This document shows, in pieces, positions 52,598-61,574 of a stretch of DNA of 64,000 bases (its first letter is position 1; each line of letters opens with the position of its first letter). This DNA comes from Desulfocarbo indianensis. Its GTDB lineage: Bacteria > Desulfobacterota > Desulfarculia > Desulfarculales > Desulfarculaceae. The translations under genes were made by a program, and so were the position numbers. The DNA is taken from assembly GCA_001184205.1 (NCBI GenBank), contig LBMP01000003.1:62001-126000 (forward strand), given 5' to 3'. The notes under the pieces are model-generated. The model ran no database searches. It was not told the DNA's origin and saw only the letters and a program-made list of their open reading frames with translations.

Positions 52598-52717
52598 GGA
52601 AAGCTCTCGCCGCAACGAAGCTCACCCAAAGGGGTGATGGTGATTAGGGGTGCGGTCTGCTAACGTGAAGGCCGTGCCTTTCTCTAAACCCGCGAACCCA
52701 TGCAGGAGATTTTTATC

Positions 52718-53062
52718 ATGATCGCCAGCCCCACGGAATACCGAAAAGCCAGCATGCAGGCCTTTATGCTGTACAAGGAGAAAATGCCCGAAGTGGGCCG
52801 GAACTACGACGCCCTGCCCGGCGAGGTCTACAAGGACGGCGCTTTAAGCGGCAAGGTGAAAAGACTCATGGCCCTGTGCGGCGCGCTGGTGCACGGCTGC
52901 CCCGCCTGCCAGATGGCCCAGACCGAGCGGGCCCTGGAGCTGGGCGCCACCGTGGACGAGGTGCTGGAGGCCTGCGCCGTGGCCATAAGCCTGGGCGGCA
53001 CCATGGGCGCGGGCGAGACCACCAACGTGGTGCGCTTTCTCCAAGAAAAAGGCCTGCTATAA
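52718..53062 (+). CDS. AhpD-like / carboxymuconolactone decarboxylase-family protein
   Basis: The protein has 114 residues, all helical. LSGKVKRLMALCGALVHGCPACQMAQTERALELG contains the CxxC of AhpD-type proteins, although the His normally three residues after the second Cys is Gln here. VDEVLEACAVAISLGG follows. Members act in peroxide defence or are of unknown function. The ATG at 52718 is chosen because AGGAGA lies about nine bases upstream; an ATG at 52700 is weaker. The gene stands alone between divergent and convergent neighbours. Confidence 0.85.
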   Translation: MIASPTEYRKASMQAFMLYKEKMPEVGRNYDALPGEVYKDGALSGKVKRLMALCGALVHGCPACQMAQTERALELGATVDEVLEACAVAISLGGTMGAGETTNVVRFLQEKGLL

Positions 53063-53103
53063 AGCGGGCGCGCCTCGCTTCCCGCGACCCCGGACCGCGC
53101 GCT

Positions 53104-53907
53104 TTAGCGGATGACGCTGCGGCCGGGGTGGAAGCCCGGCTTCACCGCCATGCAAGGGGCCACCAGGCATTTGGGACCCAGGATGGTGCCGGGGTTGGTC
53201 ACCGAGTTGCACCCGGTTTCGCAGCCGTCGCCCAGGATGGCTCCGAACTTGCGCCTTTTTATGGTGTGGGTCTTGTCGCCCAGCTTGATGTAATAAGGCC
53301 GGTCGATGATCTTGAGGTTGGCCAGCTTGGTGCCCGCGCCCAGGTTGACCTCGCGGCCCAGGATGGAATCTCCCAAATAGGCGAAGTGGCCGGCTTTGGC
53401 CCCGTCCAGCATGACGCTGTTCTTCATCTCGGTGGTGTGCCCCACCACGCAGGCCCGCCCCACCAGGCAGGAGCCGCGCAGGTATGCGCCCTGGCGCACC
53501 TCGGAGCCGGCGCCTATGAAGGTGGGACCCTTGATGAGGGCGCCGGGCTCCACCTTGCAGCCCGGAGAAAAATGCACGGCGTCGTCCATGATGGCCGCGC
53601 CGGCGTGAATCACCGCCGCCTCGCTCACCACCTCGCCCTCGAGGCGCACCTTCATTTCGCCCTTGGTGGGATCGCCGCCCAAAAGCTCGAAGCCGGATTC
53701 CCGCACCTTGCCCTGGTGGATCACCACCGTGTTGAGGAGCACGTCCCCGCCGCGACGCAGGATCGCCCCCTGGGGGCCGGCCTGCTCGATGGCGTTCACG
53801 GTGTATTCCTTGATCTGGTCCAGCACTTCCCACACCAGCTTTACGCCGGCGAAAAGAAACGCGTCGCTCAAGTCATCTAGATTGAACAGCCCGCCGGGAG
53901 AAAGCAT
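53104..53907 (-). CDS. Left-handed beta-helix (hexapeptide repeat) acyl/nucleotidyl-transferase-like protein
   Basis: The 267 residues carry many hexapeptide repeats between about residues 95 and 255, such as AVIHAGAAIMDDAVHFSPG, GALIKGPTFIGAGSEVRQGA, GREVNLGAGTKLANL, GDGCETGCNSVTNPGTILG. The N-terminal 90 residues replace the nucleotidyltransferase domain of GlmU-like enzymes. It resembles the C-terminal acetyltransferase half of UDP-GlcNAc or glucose-1-phosphate enzymes. The substrate is unknown. HisF lies 51 bases upstream (leftward order hisH, hisF, ... ), but hisF is read in the same direction and ends before this gene begins, so they may share a transcript. Confidence 0.75.
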   Translation of the reverse strand: MLSPGGLFNLDDLSDAFLFAGVKLVWEVLDQIKEYTVNAIEQAGPQGAILRRGGDVLLNTVVIHQGKVRESGFELLGGDPTKGEMKVRLEGEVVSEAAVIHAGAAIMDDAVHFSPGCKVEPGALIKGPTFIGAGSEVRQGAYLRGSCLVGRACVVGHTTEMKNSVMLDGAKAGHFAYLGDSILGREVNLGAGTKLANLKIIDRPYYIKLGDKTHTIKRRKFGAILGDGCETGCNSVTNPGTILGPKCLVAPCMAVKPGFHPGRSVIR

Positions 53908-53957
53908 ATTTCTGGCCTCGCGAGTAAGGGATTTTGGGCGGCTTGCGCCTTCAGGGC

Positions 53958-54737
53958 CTACCAGTAATTGCGCACCTTGATGCCCTGCCCGTCCAGATAG
54001 TCCTTGATCTGGCGGATGGTGTAGTTGCCGTAGTGGGTCATGGAGGCGATGAGCGCGGCGTGGGCCTTGCCCTGGGTCAGCACCTCGGCCAGATGCCGCG
54101 GTTCGCCGGCCCCGCCCGAGGCGATTACCGGGATGGACACCGCCTGGCTAATGAGCTTGGTGAGGGTCAGCTCGTAGCCGTCCTGGGTGCCGTCGGCGTC
54201 GATGCTGTTAAGGCAGATCTCGCCCGCGCCCAGACTTTCGGCCCGTTGCGCCCATTCCAGGGCGTCCAGGCCCATGGGCTTGCGGCCGCCGTGGATCACC
54301 ACCTCGTAGCCGCTGGGAATGCCCGGCTTGACGCCCACCTTCAACACGTCCATGCCCAGCACCACGCACTGCGCGCCAAAGGCTTCCGCGCCCTGCCGGA
54401 TGATCTCCGGTTCCTGCACGGCGGACGAGTTGACGCTTATCTTCTCGGCCCCGGCCAAAAGCACCGCTCGCATGTCGTCAACGTTGCGCAAACCGCCGCC
54501 CACGGAAAAGGGCATGAAGATGCGCTCGGCCACCCGGCGCACCACGTCTATCATGATGGCGCGGGCGTCGGAGCTGGCCGTGATGTCGTAGAACACCAAT
54601 TCGTCGGCGCCTTCATTGTAATAGAACTCGGCCATCTCCACCGGGTCGCCGATGTCCACGTTGCCCTTAAACTTGATGCCCTTGGTCAGTTTGCCGGCGC
54701 GCACGTCCAAACAGGGAATGATCCTCTTGCTCAGCAT
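53958..54737 (-). CDS. hisF: Imidazole glycerol phosphate synthase cyclase subunit
   Basis: The 259-residue TIM barrel closes the imidazole ring using ammonia from His[17 protein letters not shown] (catalytic Asp), [55 protein letters not shown] (second catalytic Asp) and [15 protein letters not shown] are conserved. It begins at the last base of the hisH stop codon, so they are coupled. No other his gene is in the window. Confidence 0.95.
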   Translation of the reverse strand: MLSKRIIPCLDVRAGKLTKGIKFKGNVDIGDPVEMAEFYYNEGADELVFYDITASSDARAIMIDVVRRVAERIFMPFSVGGGLRNVDDMRAVLLAGAEKISVNSSAVQEPEIIRQGAEAFGAQCVVLGMDVLKVGVKPGIPSGYEVVIHGGRKPMGLDALEWAQRAESLGAGEICLNSIDADGTQDGYELTLTKLISQAVSIPVIASGGAGEPRHLAEVLTQGKAHAALIASMTHYGNYTIRQIKDYLDGQGIKVRNYW

Positions 54738-55375
54738 CAGGCGCCCGCCTTTCCATCCCAGGAGAGGAAGTTCTCCAGGATTTTGAGGCCTGGCGCGCCG
54801 GATTTTTCCGGGTGGAACTGCACGGCCACCAAATTGGCGCGGCCCACGGCCGAGGCGAATTCAAAGCCGTACTCGGTCACGCCCAACACCACTTCGGGAG
54901 CGGAGGGCTTGGGATAATAGGAGTGCACGAAATAGAACTCGGCCTGTTCCGGCAGACCGGCGAAAACCGGGTGCGGCTTGCGCCAGCTCACCCTGTTCCA
55001 CCCCATGTGGGGAACCTTCAGCGGCCCGCCGGCCGCGTCAACGTGGCGCAGGGGAAAGCGCACCACCTCGCCGGGCAACAGCCCCAGGCACGAGGCCAGG
55101 TCCTCCTGGCTGCGCTCGAAAACGATCTGGGTGCCCAGGCAGATGCCCAAAACCGGCTTGCCGCTGGCCACCGCCTGGCGCAGGGCCTGGTCGAGCCCCA
55201 GGCGTTTCAGGCTGGCCATGGCGCTGCCCGCCGCGCCCACCCCGGGAAATATCACCCTTTCGGCCCCGGCGATGGCCTCCAAATCCTGGGTGACCAGGCA
55301 GGGCGCGCCCAGGTGGCCGATGGCGCGGGCCACGCTGGTCAGGTTGCCCGCCTCATAATCAATGATCGCGATCAC
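54737..55375 (-). CDS. hisH: Imidazole glycerol phosphate synthase glutamine amidotransferase subunit
   Basis: The 212 residues of a class I amidotransferase supply ammonia to HisF. The nucleophile is Cys in [13 protein letters not shown] (Thr replaces the common Met after Gly). The other triad members are His and Glu in [25 protein letters not shown] and [11 protein letters not shown] are conserved. The ATG at 55375 is used. It is transcribed before hisF. Confidence 0.95.
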   Translation of the reverse strand: MIAIIDYEAGNLTSVARAIGHLGAPCLVTQDLEAIAGAERVIFPGVGAAGSAMASLKRLGLDQALRQAVASGKPVLGICLGTQIVFERSQEDLASCLGLLPGEVVRFPLRHVDAAGGPLKVPHMGWNRVSWRKPHPVFAGLPEQAEFYFVHSYYPKPSAPEVVLGVTEYGFEFASAVGRANLVAVQFHPEKSGAPGLKILENFLSWDGKAGA

Positions 55376-55497
55376 GTTATCTCCGTCCCTAACAAGCCTA
55401 TCCGAAACATGGCATATTATTTACCACAACAAGACGGCCGGGGCCGCTTCGGCGCGCTGGGCGCGAGGCAGGCCCCGGAAATTGCATGGTGAGATAT

Positions 55498-56346
55498 CTA
55501 GTACTGATAGAATCCGCGGCCGCTCTTGCGGCCCAGCCAGCCCTGGTCCACGTACTTGCGCAGCAAGGGGCAAGGCCGGTATTTGCTGTCGCCGATGCCC
55601 TGATGCAGCACCTCCAGGATGGCCAGGCAGGTGTCCAGGCCGATGAGGTCCGCCAGGGCCAAAGGCCCCATGGGGTGGTTCATGCCCAGCTTCATGACCT
55701 CGTCGATATCCTTAGCCTCGCCCACGCCCTCCATCAGGCAGAACACCGCCTCGTTGATCATGGGCATGAGGATGCGGTTGGCGATGAAGCCGGGATAGTC
55801 GTTGGCCGGCACCGGAGTCTTGCCCATCTTCAGGGCCAGGTCCTTGGTCAAGGCATGGGTCTCGTCGCTGGTGGCCAGGCCCCGGATGATCTCCACCAGT
55901 TTCATCATGGGCACCGGATTCATGAAGTGCATGCCGATGATGAGCTCGGGCCGCTTGGTGGCGCCGGCGATCTTGGTGATGGAAATGGAGCTGGTGTTGC
56001 TGGAGAGAACCACGTCCGGCCGGCAAACGCCGTCCAGCTTGCGGAAGATGTCGAGCTTCAAATCCACCCGCTCGGTGGCCGCCTCCACCGCGAAATCAGC
56101 CCCGGCCATGTCGCCCATGTCGGTGCTCAGCTTGATGCGGCCCAGGATGGCCTCCAACTGCTCGTTGCTGAGCTTTTCCTTTTTTACCAGCCGGCCCAGG
56201 CTGTTTTTGATGGTGGCCAGGCCGCGCTCGCAGAATTCCTGGCTAATGTCATTCATGATGACCTGGAAGCCGGCCGCCGCCGCCACTTGCGCTATGCCGT
56301 TGCCCATCTGACCGGCGCCGATGACGCCGATGGTCTTAACATCCAT
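55498..56346 (-). CDS. hbd: 3-hydroxybutyryl-CoA / 3-hydroxyacyl-CoA dehydrogenase
   Basis: The 282 residues match the short PaaH/Hbd form. IGVIGAGQMGNGIAQVAA is the NAD site, followed by DFAVEAATERVDLKLDIF, SSNTSSISITKIAG, and the catalytic part IGMHFMNPVPMMKLVEIIRG with the His of the His-Glu dyad. NHPMGPLALADLIGLDTCLAIL is C-terminal. It oxidises L-3-hydroxyacyl-CoA with NAD or runs in reverse during fermentation. AGGAGGAG lies before the ATG. No thiolase or enoyl hydratase is adjacent. A 120-base gap separates it from hisH. Confidence 0.94.
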   Translation of the reverse strand: MDVKTIGVIGAGQMGNGIAQVAAAAGFQVIMNDISQEFCERGLATIKNSLGRLVKKEKLSNEQLEAILGRIKLSTDMGDMAGADFAVEAATERVDLKLDIFRKLDGVCRPDVVLSSNTSSISITKIAGATKRPELIIGMHFMNPVPMMKLVEIIRGLATSDETHALTKDLALKMGKTPVPANDYPGFIANRILMPMINEAVFCLMEGVGEAKDIDEVMKLGMNHPMGPLALADLIGLDTCLAILEVLHQGIGDSKYRPCPLLRKYVDQGWLGRKSGRGFYQY

Positions 56347-56410
56347 TCGCTCTCCTCCTAGCTTGCTGCGATTAAGCGGCGCGTATTATTTACGCGCCGC
56401 TGATTAATCC

Positions 56411-57136
56411 TCAACATCCCGTCTGGCTCAACAGCGCCTTGGCCTCCACCAGGTCGGGATTGATGTCCATGGCTTTTTTGAGCGCGGCCGCCGCCTTGTT
56501 CTTGTGGCCGCCTTCCAAGAGGGCCCTGCCGAAATTGAACCAGAGGTTTTCGTCGTCCTTGGCCAGGCTTAGCGCGCGCCGGTAATAGTCTATAGCTTCC
56601 TCGTGCAGACCCAGCTTGCGGAGCTGCATGCCGCATTCGTTGAAAATGTGCTTGTTGCTGGGGTCCAGCACCGCATCGATGGCCGACAGCTTGCTGAACA
56701 TGTCGCGCGCCTTGTCCTGATCGCCCATGGCCAGGTAGGTCTTGCCCAGACCGAAGTTGGCCCGCACGTTCTCCTCGTCCAGCTTGAGGGCGTTGTTGTA
56801 CTCGAACTCGGCGGACAGGAATTCGTTTTTTTCCAGATGGCGATCCGCCCGGGCGGTGAGCTTATCGGCTTTTTCCTTTTTGGGATCGAACTCGCGGGGC
56901 TGCCAGTTTTCCACCAGGTAAAAACGGTTGTTCAGCTCCTCCAGGTCCACCATCTCGCTGTAGCCGCTGGGCTGGTCGTTCAAATCCAAGAGATCCATCT
57001 TGATCTTGCCGGAGGCCTGCGGCTCGGCCCGCCAATAGTTTTCCATGGTGGCGCTTTTGGCGGTGTCGCCGGTTCCCACCCGCGACTTGATGCGCTCCAA
57101 ATAAACCGCCCCCGGATCGACTGGAGTATCAGGCAT
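56411..57136 (-). CDS. Tetratricopeptide repeat protein
   Basis: The protein has 241 residues. The N-terminal 95 residues are charged and not repetitive (MPDTPVDPGAVYLERIKSR, LDLNDQPSGYSEMVDL). Residues 110-235 form three to four TPRs: LSAEFEYNNALKLDEENVRA, FGLGKTYLAMGDQDKARDM, HEEAIDYYRRALSLAKDDEN, HKNKAAAALKKAMDINPDLV. The ATG at 57136 is chosen because GAGGAGG lies nine bases upstream; the longer frame from 57481 lies in the neighbour. It is likely a scaffold of cytoplasmic complexes. It starts 14 bases after the CDP-alcohol phosphatidyltransferase gene, an operon. Confidence 0.85.
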   Translation of the reverse strand: MPDTPVDPGAVYLERIKSRVGTGDTAKSATMENYWRAEPQASGKIKMDLLDLNDQPSGYSEMVDLEELNNRFYLVENWQPREFDPKKEKADKLTARADRHLEKNEFLSAEFEYNNALKLDEENVRANFGLGKTYLAMGDQDKARDMFSKLSAIDAVLDPSNKHIFNECGMQLRKLGLHEEAIDYYRRALSLAKDDENLWFNFGRALLEGGHKNKAAAALKKAMDINPDLVEAKALLSQTGC

Positions 57137-57150
57137 GGTGACAAGCCTCC

Positions 57151-57846
57151 TCAGGCATAAGCCCCATGGGCGTAATCGCGCAGATAAATGAACTCGGCCC
57201 ACAGCCCCATGGCCAGGGCCACCCAGATGTTGAGCCAGGCGAAGCCGATGAGCCAGCCCCATCCCAGCCAGGCGCCGATTACCGCCAAGCCCAGGGCGCT
57301 GGCGAACCAGCCCGTTTTCAATTTGCCCCAGCGGTTGGGCACGACCTTGGGCGGCGGCCAGAGAGCCCGGCCTTGCCGCTTGCGGCGCAGCAGCGATAAA
57401 ACCGGCACCAGGAAAGTATGCACCTCGGTTAATAATATCATCAGCACCAAAAGCCAGGGCTCCACCAGTCCCCGCCGCCACACCACAACGATCAGCACCA
57501 GGGCGAAGAGCTTGTCGCTCAAGGGATCCAGAAACGCCCCCAGGCTGGTGACCAAGCCCCGGCTGCGGGCCAGGGCCCCGTCCAGGAGATCGCTGAAGCC
57601 CGCCACCAGGCCCAAGAGAATGATCAAGCCCAGGCTGCCGTTAAGCAGCTCCAAAACCAGAATGGCCAGGGAGCAGGCCATGCGCAAAAAGGTGAGGTGA
57701 TTCGGCATGACCCAAGCGGGAAACACGCGCACCACGCGCTGGCCGATAGTCGGGTTTTGCCTGGGTTCCGGCACCGCCTCACCATGCTGAACAAGGGCCG
57801 TCATGAACCGGCCGGGTTTGCTATAAGTCCGTTTTCGTGATGGCAC
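57151..57846 (-). CDS. CDP-alcohol phosphatidyltransferase-family protein (second copy type)
   Basis: The 231 residues include the complete signature D-G-x2-A-R-x8-G-x3-D-x3-D: DGALARSRGLVTSLGAFLDP then LSDK near residue 85-107. Five to six membrane segments are present. It differs from the pgsA in this window by a longer N-terminus and by a basic loop (LRRKRQGRALWPPPKVVP). It may make phosphatidylinositol-like, archaetidyl-like or cardiolipin-type lipids; the acceptor is not readable. Start ATG 57846 or the Met 14 codons later are possible. A TPR gene follows. Confidence 0.82.
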   Translation of the reverse strand: MPSRKRTYSKPGRFMTALVQHGEAVPEPRQNPTIGQRVVRVFPAWVMPNHLTFLRMACSLAILVLELLNGSLGLIILLGLVAGFSDLLDGALARSRGLVTSLGAFLDPLSDKLFALVLIVVVWRRGLVEPWLLVLMILLTEVHTFLVPVLSLLRRKRQGRALWPPPKVVPNRWGKLKTGWFASALGLAVIGAWLGWGWLIGFAWLNIWVALAMGLWAEFIYLRDYAHGAYA

Positions 57847-57972
57847 GCATCAACGCGCGCCCCGGCCGCCTCCGGCAGGGGCGGCGGAGCGGTCACGGCC
57901 CGGTCACCTGATTATATCCGGACTCCGGGAATATAGCGCAGCCGCCAGTGGGGGGCAAGCCGCAACTGGAGC

Positions 57973-59892
57973 CTATCTGATTACGCCGGCTTCGACGCTC
58001 TGGCTCTCTTTGGCCAGGCGGTGCAAATGCAGGGAAAGCACGGCCAGCGCCGCCGGCGTCACGCCGGAGATGCGCCCGGCCTGGCCAAGATTGGCCGGCC
58101 GCACCTTGATCAGCTTCTCCCTGACCTCCCGGCTCAGGCCGGCCAGGGATTCGTAGTCCAAGTCCCGGGGAATCCGCACCTGCTCCCTCTGGCGGAAGCG
58201 CGCCACCTGCTCGCGCTCCCTTTCCTCATAGCCCACATAATGGGCGCGTATCTCCAGTTGCTCGGCCACCTCGCCGCCAAGGCCGTCCAGGGAGGCCAGG
58301 TCCGGATGCAGGCCCAACAGGTTCTTCAAAACCATGCCGGGACGCCGCAGCAGCTCGGCCGCGCTCAAAGGGCGCTTAAGGGGCGCGCTGCCCAGAGCGG
58401 CCAGGCCGTCGTTGAGCGAGGCGGTGGGGTTGAGGCGCACCTCGCTTAAAAGCCGCCAGGCGTCCTCGATGGCTTGGCGCTTCCGGCCGAAGACCGCCCA
58501 GCGCCGGTCATCCACCAGGCCCAGCTCGCGGCCCAGGGCCGTGAGCCGCAAATCAGCGTTGTCCTCGCGCAGGCTCAGGCGGTATTCGGCCCGTGATGTG
58601 AACATCCGGTAGGGCTCCAGGGTGCCCCTGGTCACCAGATCATCCACGAGCACCCCGATATAGGCTTGGGAACGGTCCAGCGCCAGGGGCTCCTCGCCGC
58701 GCACCCAGCGCACCGCGCCGATGGCGGCCATGAGCCCTTGGGCCGCGGCTTCCTCGTAGCCGCTGGTGCCGTTTATCTGGCCGGCCAGGAACAGGCCCGC
58801 CAGTTTGCGGCTCATGAGATCGGGCCCCAGGTCCTGGGGGTCGCTCATGTCGTATTCAATGGCGTAGCCCGGCCGGGCGATGAAAGCCTGCTCGCAGCCG
58901 GGCAGGCTGCGCACCATGAGTTCCTGCACGTGCAGAGGCAGGCTGGTGGGGATGCCGTTGGGGTAGATCAGCCCGTTTTCCAGTCCCTGGGGCTCCAGGA
59001 AAACCTGGTGGGATTCCTTGTCAGCAAAGCGCACCACCTTGTCCTCGATGGAGGGGCAATAGCGCGCGCCGGTGCCGGTGATGCGTCCCGCGTACATGGG
59101 CGCCTGGTCCAGGTTGGCCCGGATCAGTTCGTGGGTGGCGGCGGTGGTGCGGGTCACCCAGCAGCAGACCTGGGGCAGTTGGGGCGGGAACCGGCTCAAG
59201 AAGCTGAAGGCCCTGGGCTGGGCGTCGCCCCATTGCCGGGGAAGCCGGGATAAATCCAGGGAGCGGCGGTCCAGGCGCGGCGTGGTGCCGGTCTTGAGCC
59301 GCCGCAGGTTGAAGCCCAGTTCCTTGAGCTGGTCGCTCAGGGCGTTGGAGGGCGGATCGCCCATGCGGCCGGCCTGATACTGGCTAAGGCCGATGTGGAT
59401 CACCCCGCGCAGGAAGGTGCCCGTGGTCAGCAGCACCGCCTTGGCCGCGATTTCCTGGCCGCGCTGGGTCACCACGCCGGCGGCGCGGCCGTCCTTTACC
59501 ATCAATGAGCGCGCCTCGGCCTCCAGGAGCCACAAGCCCTCCTGCTCCTGGCAGACCCGGCGCATGCGGCGGGGGTAGAGGTCCATGTCCACCTGGGCCC
59601 GGCTGGACCAGACCGCGGGCCCCTTGCCCTGGTTCAGAAGGCGGAACTGAATGCCGGTCCGGTCGGCGTTCAAGGCCATCTCGCCGCCCAGGGCGTCTAT
59701 CTCCCGCACCAGATGGCCCTTGGCCAGGCCGCCCACGGCGGGGTTGCAGGAGAGCGCGGCCAAGTGATCCAGGTTGAAGGTGACCAGGCAGACCCGCGCC
59801 CCCAGGCGGGCGGCGGCCAAGGCGGCCTCGCAGCCGGCGTGACCCGCCCCCACCACGATCAAATCGAAAACCTCGGGCGCTTGCATGGGCAC
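57973..59892 (-). CDS. mnmG: tRNA uridine-5-carboxymethylaminomethyl modification enzyme MnmG
   Basis: The 639 residues match MnmG (GidA), which with MnmE modifies wobble uridine in several tRNAs using FAD. The FAD turn is VVGAGHAGCEAALAAARLG. SCNPAVGGLAKGHLVREIDALGG and GKGPAVWSSRAQVD follow, and YCPSIEDKVVRFADKESHQVF, ARPGYAIEYD, GLFLAGQINGTSGYEEAAAQG and FTSRAEYRLSLREDNADLRL are family signatures. The C-terminal half has YVGYEEREREQVARF. The start is GTG (59892) after GGAG, or ATG two codons later. The flavin reductase lies 15 bases upstream, so a shared operon is likely. Confidence 0.97.
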   Translation of the reverse strand: MPMQAPEVFDLIVVGAGHAGCEAALAAARLGARVCLVTFNLDHLAALSCNPAVGGLAKGHLVREIDALGGEMALNADRTGIQFRLLNQGKGPAVWSSRAQVDMDLYPRRMRRVCQEQEGLWLLEAEARSLMVKDGRAAGVVTQRGQEIAAKAVLLTTGTFLRGVIHIGLSQYQAGRMGDPPSNALSDQLKELGFNLRRLKTGTTPRLDRRSLDLSRLPRQWGDAQPRAFSFLSRFPPQLPQVCCWVTRTTAATHELIRANLDQAPMYAGRITGTGARYCPSIEDKVVRFADKESHQVFLEPQGLENGLIYPNGIPTSLPLHVQELMVRSLPGCEQAFIARPGYAIEYDMSDPQDLGPDLMSRKLAGLFLAGQINGTSGYEEAAAQGLMAAIGAVRWVRGEEPLALDRSQAYIGVLVDDLVTRGTLEPYRMFTSRAEYRLSLREDNADLRLTALGRELGLVDDRRWAVFGRKRQAIEDAWRLLSEVRLNPTASLNDGLAALGSAPLKRPLSAAELLRRPGMVLKNLLGLHPDLASLDGLGGEVAEQLEIRAHYVGYEEREREQVARFRQREQVRIPRDLDYESLAGLSREVREKLIKVRPANLGQAGRISGVTPAALAVLSLHLHRLAKESQSVEAGVIR

Positions 59893-59907
59893 CGGGCCGC
59901 TCCGCTT

Positions 59908-60405
59908 TCAGGACAATCCCAGATAGGTGTGGCCGATTTCATTCACGCTCAGGGCGGAGCCCTCGGCGAAAATTTTGGCGCCCATGACCCTGCCCACCAT
60001 GAGCACGTGATCCCCCGGCCGGTAGACGTTTTCTATGGCGCAACCCAGGGCGGCCAGGCATCCCTGGGGCACGGGCAGCTCCAAGGGCCCCTGTTGCAGG
60101 CCGAGCCCGATGAAGCGCTCGTCGGCCTTGCGGGCCAGGAGGCGATACAGTTCGCGGTCCTTGCCGGGCAACAGGCAGAGGGCATAGGCGGCCCGCGCTT
60201 CCAGGCTGGAGAGCACTTCGCGGTTTTCCCGCACCGCGGCCATGATCTTGGGAGGATAGCCGGAGACCTGGCTCACCCAGGAAACCAGCATGCCCTGGGG
60301 TTTACGCAGGCTGCCGGTGGCCAGGAAATAAAGACCATAATGCATGGCGCTAAGCGCCTGCCGCAGGGCCGGGTCCATGCCGGCGGCCAGGTTATCGTTT
60401 TGCAT
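59908..60405 (-). CDS. Flavin reductase-family protein
   Basis: The 165 residues fit the DIM6/NTAB flavin reductase fold: ALSAMHYGLYFLATG, GMLVSWVSQVSGYPPKIMAAV, and VYRPGDHVLMVGRVMGAKIF. These proteins bind FMN and either reduce it with NAD(P)H or act as electron carriers (flavoredoxin-like) in sulphate reducers. The ATG at 60405 follows GGAGG at nine bases; the TTG-started longer frame is rejected. It lies directly upstream of mnmG. Confidence 0.85.
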   Translation of the reverse strand: MQNDNLAAGMDPALRQALSAMHYGLYFLATGSLRKPQGMLVSWVSQVSGYPPKIMAAVRENREVLSSLEARAAYALCLLPGKDRELYRLLARKADERFIGLGLQQGPLELPVPQGCLAALGCAIENVYRPGDHVLMVGRVMGAKIFAEGSALSVNEIGHTYLGLS

Positions 60406-60764
60406 TAATGGCCTCCTCCAGTCCAAGAAATAAAAACGAATTTTACAATAATTATCACGGAGAGCGCCGGGCTACAAGATTGGAGCAAGGGGTTGGACAA
60501 GGCCGGGCCGCGGATGGGTGAAAAAGCGTATTCCCAAATGCCCAGATCCCGCTGGATGATAGCTGGGCACAATAAACTTATTGACTCGCATCACAACTTT
60601 CAATTTTATTATGGAGTAGCGGATGAAAAATATCCGCGCGTGGGGGGCGACACATCCTGAACAGACCTTTCCGTATTTCCCTCGCTGTCTTAATAAAGTG
60701 GCCTGGTTGACGCAGACTTGCGGAACCATGGTCCGGCCCGCCTGATTGCTATTTGGAGGCAGCA
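60406..60764. other. Divergent intergenic region with small hairpin
   Basis: About 360 bases between the leftward flavin reductase and the rightward coiled-coil protein. GCGGAT (60619-60624) and ATCCGC (60632-60637) form a small hairpin over an ATG (60623) that opens a 40-codon frame ending at TGA 60743-60745. GGAG is six bases before that ATG, but the peptide has no recognisable features. TTGACG occurs upstream of the coiled-coil gene without a clear -10. Confidence 0.45.
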
Positions 60765-61526
60765 ATGGAAACCGCCATATCAGCTTCCACCTTCTCTATC
60801 GTGTCATTTATCGCGACCATCGCTTCTTTGCTTCTGGCGGTGGTGGCTATTTGGCTGTCTCTGTATTTCTACAAACAATCGAATGAACTGGCCGAGAAAA
60901 CCAAGGAAGCCGCCAGAGATATCCAATCAGGGGTCGTGCGGTTGGAAAAGCTGTTCGACAAGCTATACGAGGGCACATTCTCCATGATGAAGGACACGGT
61001 CTCGGATATGCGCCGGCACATGTGGCCCGAAGACGTGGCCGACGATGCGGAAGCCCAAGAAGAGCTGGAGAAAAAAGCAGAGGAAAAAATAGAAGCGTTC
61101 CGACAGGAAATGGCTAAGGAGGTCGCCAGTTTGGCGGACAGACAGAAAAAGGCGGACGGCAAACTGGACGCCACCAAGGAAGAACTGCAACAACTGGTTG
61201 AAAAGGCCATCAACGGTTCTTTGGAGGTGGAACGCGAGGTCAGGGAAGAGAATATCAGGGACGCCATATTGCAGGCGGTAATGGAACAAACCAGCATGCG
61301 CGGCTATGTTGATGTGGCTAACCTATTCAATACACTTGAAAACCGATTTCCGTTTAATTCTTTGATCGACGCTATAGATACCATGGCAAAAGAAGGCGAC
61401 TTGATGATACTTGGCAAGGCCAATAGGCCTTTTAAAGCCCACACCGTAGGCCCTTCCGATCAAATCATGATCAGCGACCGGGGGCGGCGAGCCCTGTCCA
61501 GGAGATTGGCGCAGCCGGAATCCTGA
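60765..61526 (+). CDS. Membrane-anchored coiled-coil protein of unknown function
   Basis: The protein has 253 residues. TM1 lies near residues 8-35 (SIVSFIATIASLLLAVVAIW). A long coiled coil follows to about residue 150, rich in Glu/Lys/Ala (EEKIEAFRQEMAKEVASLAD, QKKADGKLDATKEELQQLVE). Residues 160-253 form a compact domain with EENIRDAILQAVMEQTSMRG, FPFNSLIDAIDTMAKEGDLMI and a C-terminal MISDRGRRALSRRL that looks like a winged-helix or DNA-binding fold. The ATG follows GGAGG. No family is recognised. Base composition is less GC-rich than the neighbours, so recent transfer is possible. The layout suggests a membrane-tethered sensor or defence-like protein, but that is speculation. Confidence 0.7.
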   Translation: METAISASTFSIVSFIATIASLLLAVVAIWLSLYFYKQSNELAEKTKEAARDIQSGVVRLEKLFDKLYEGTFSMMKDTVSDMRRHMWPEDVADDAEAQEELEKKAEEKIEAFRQEMAKEVASLADRQKKADGKLDATKEELQQLVEKAINGSLEVEREVREENIRDAILQAVMEQTSMRGYVDVANLFNTLENRFPFNSLIDAIDTMAKEGDLMILGKANRPFKAHTVGPSDQIMISDRGRRALSRRLAQPES

Positions 61527-61574
61527 CCGTTTGATAAGAGCCATTGGTTTCCTGTTTTATTTGCGGCGTTACTT

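Noticed and set aside
60623-60745. 40-codon frame with GGAG six bases upstream, before the coiled-coil gene
   Set aside because: The peptide has no recognisable features, and a hairpin overlaps the start. Listed in the intergenic entry but not called as a gene.
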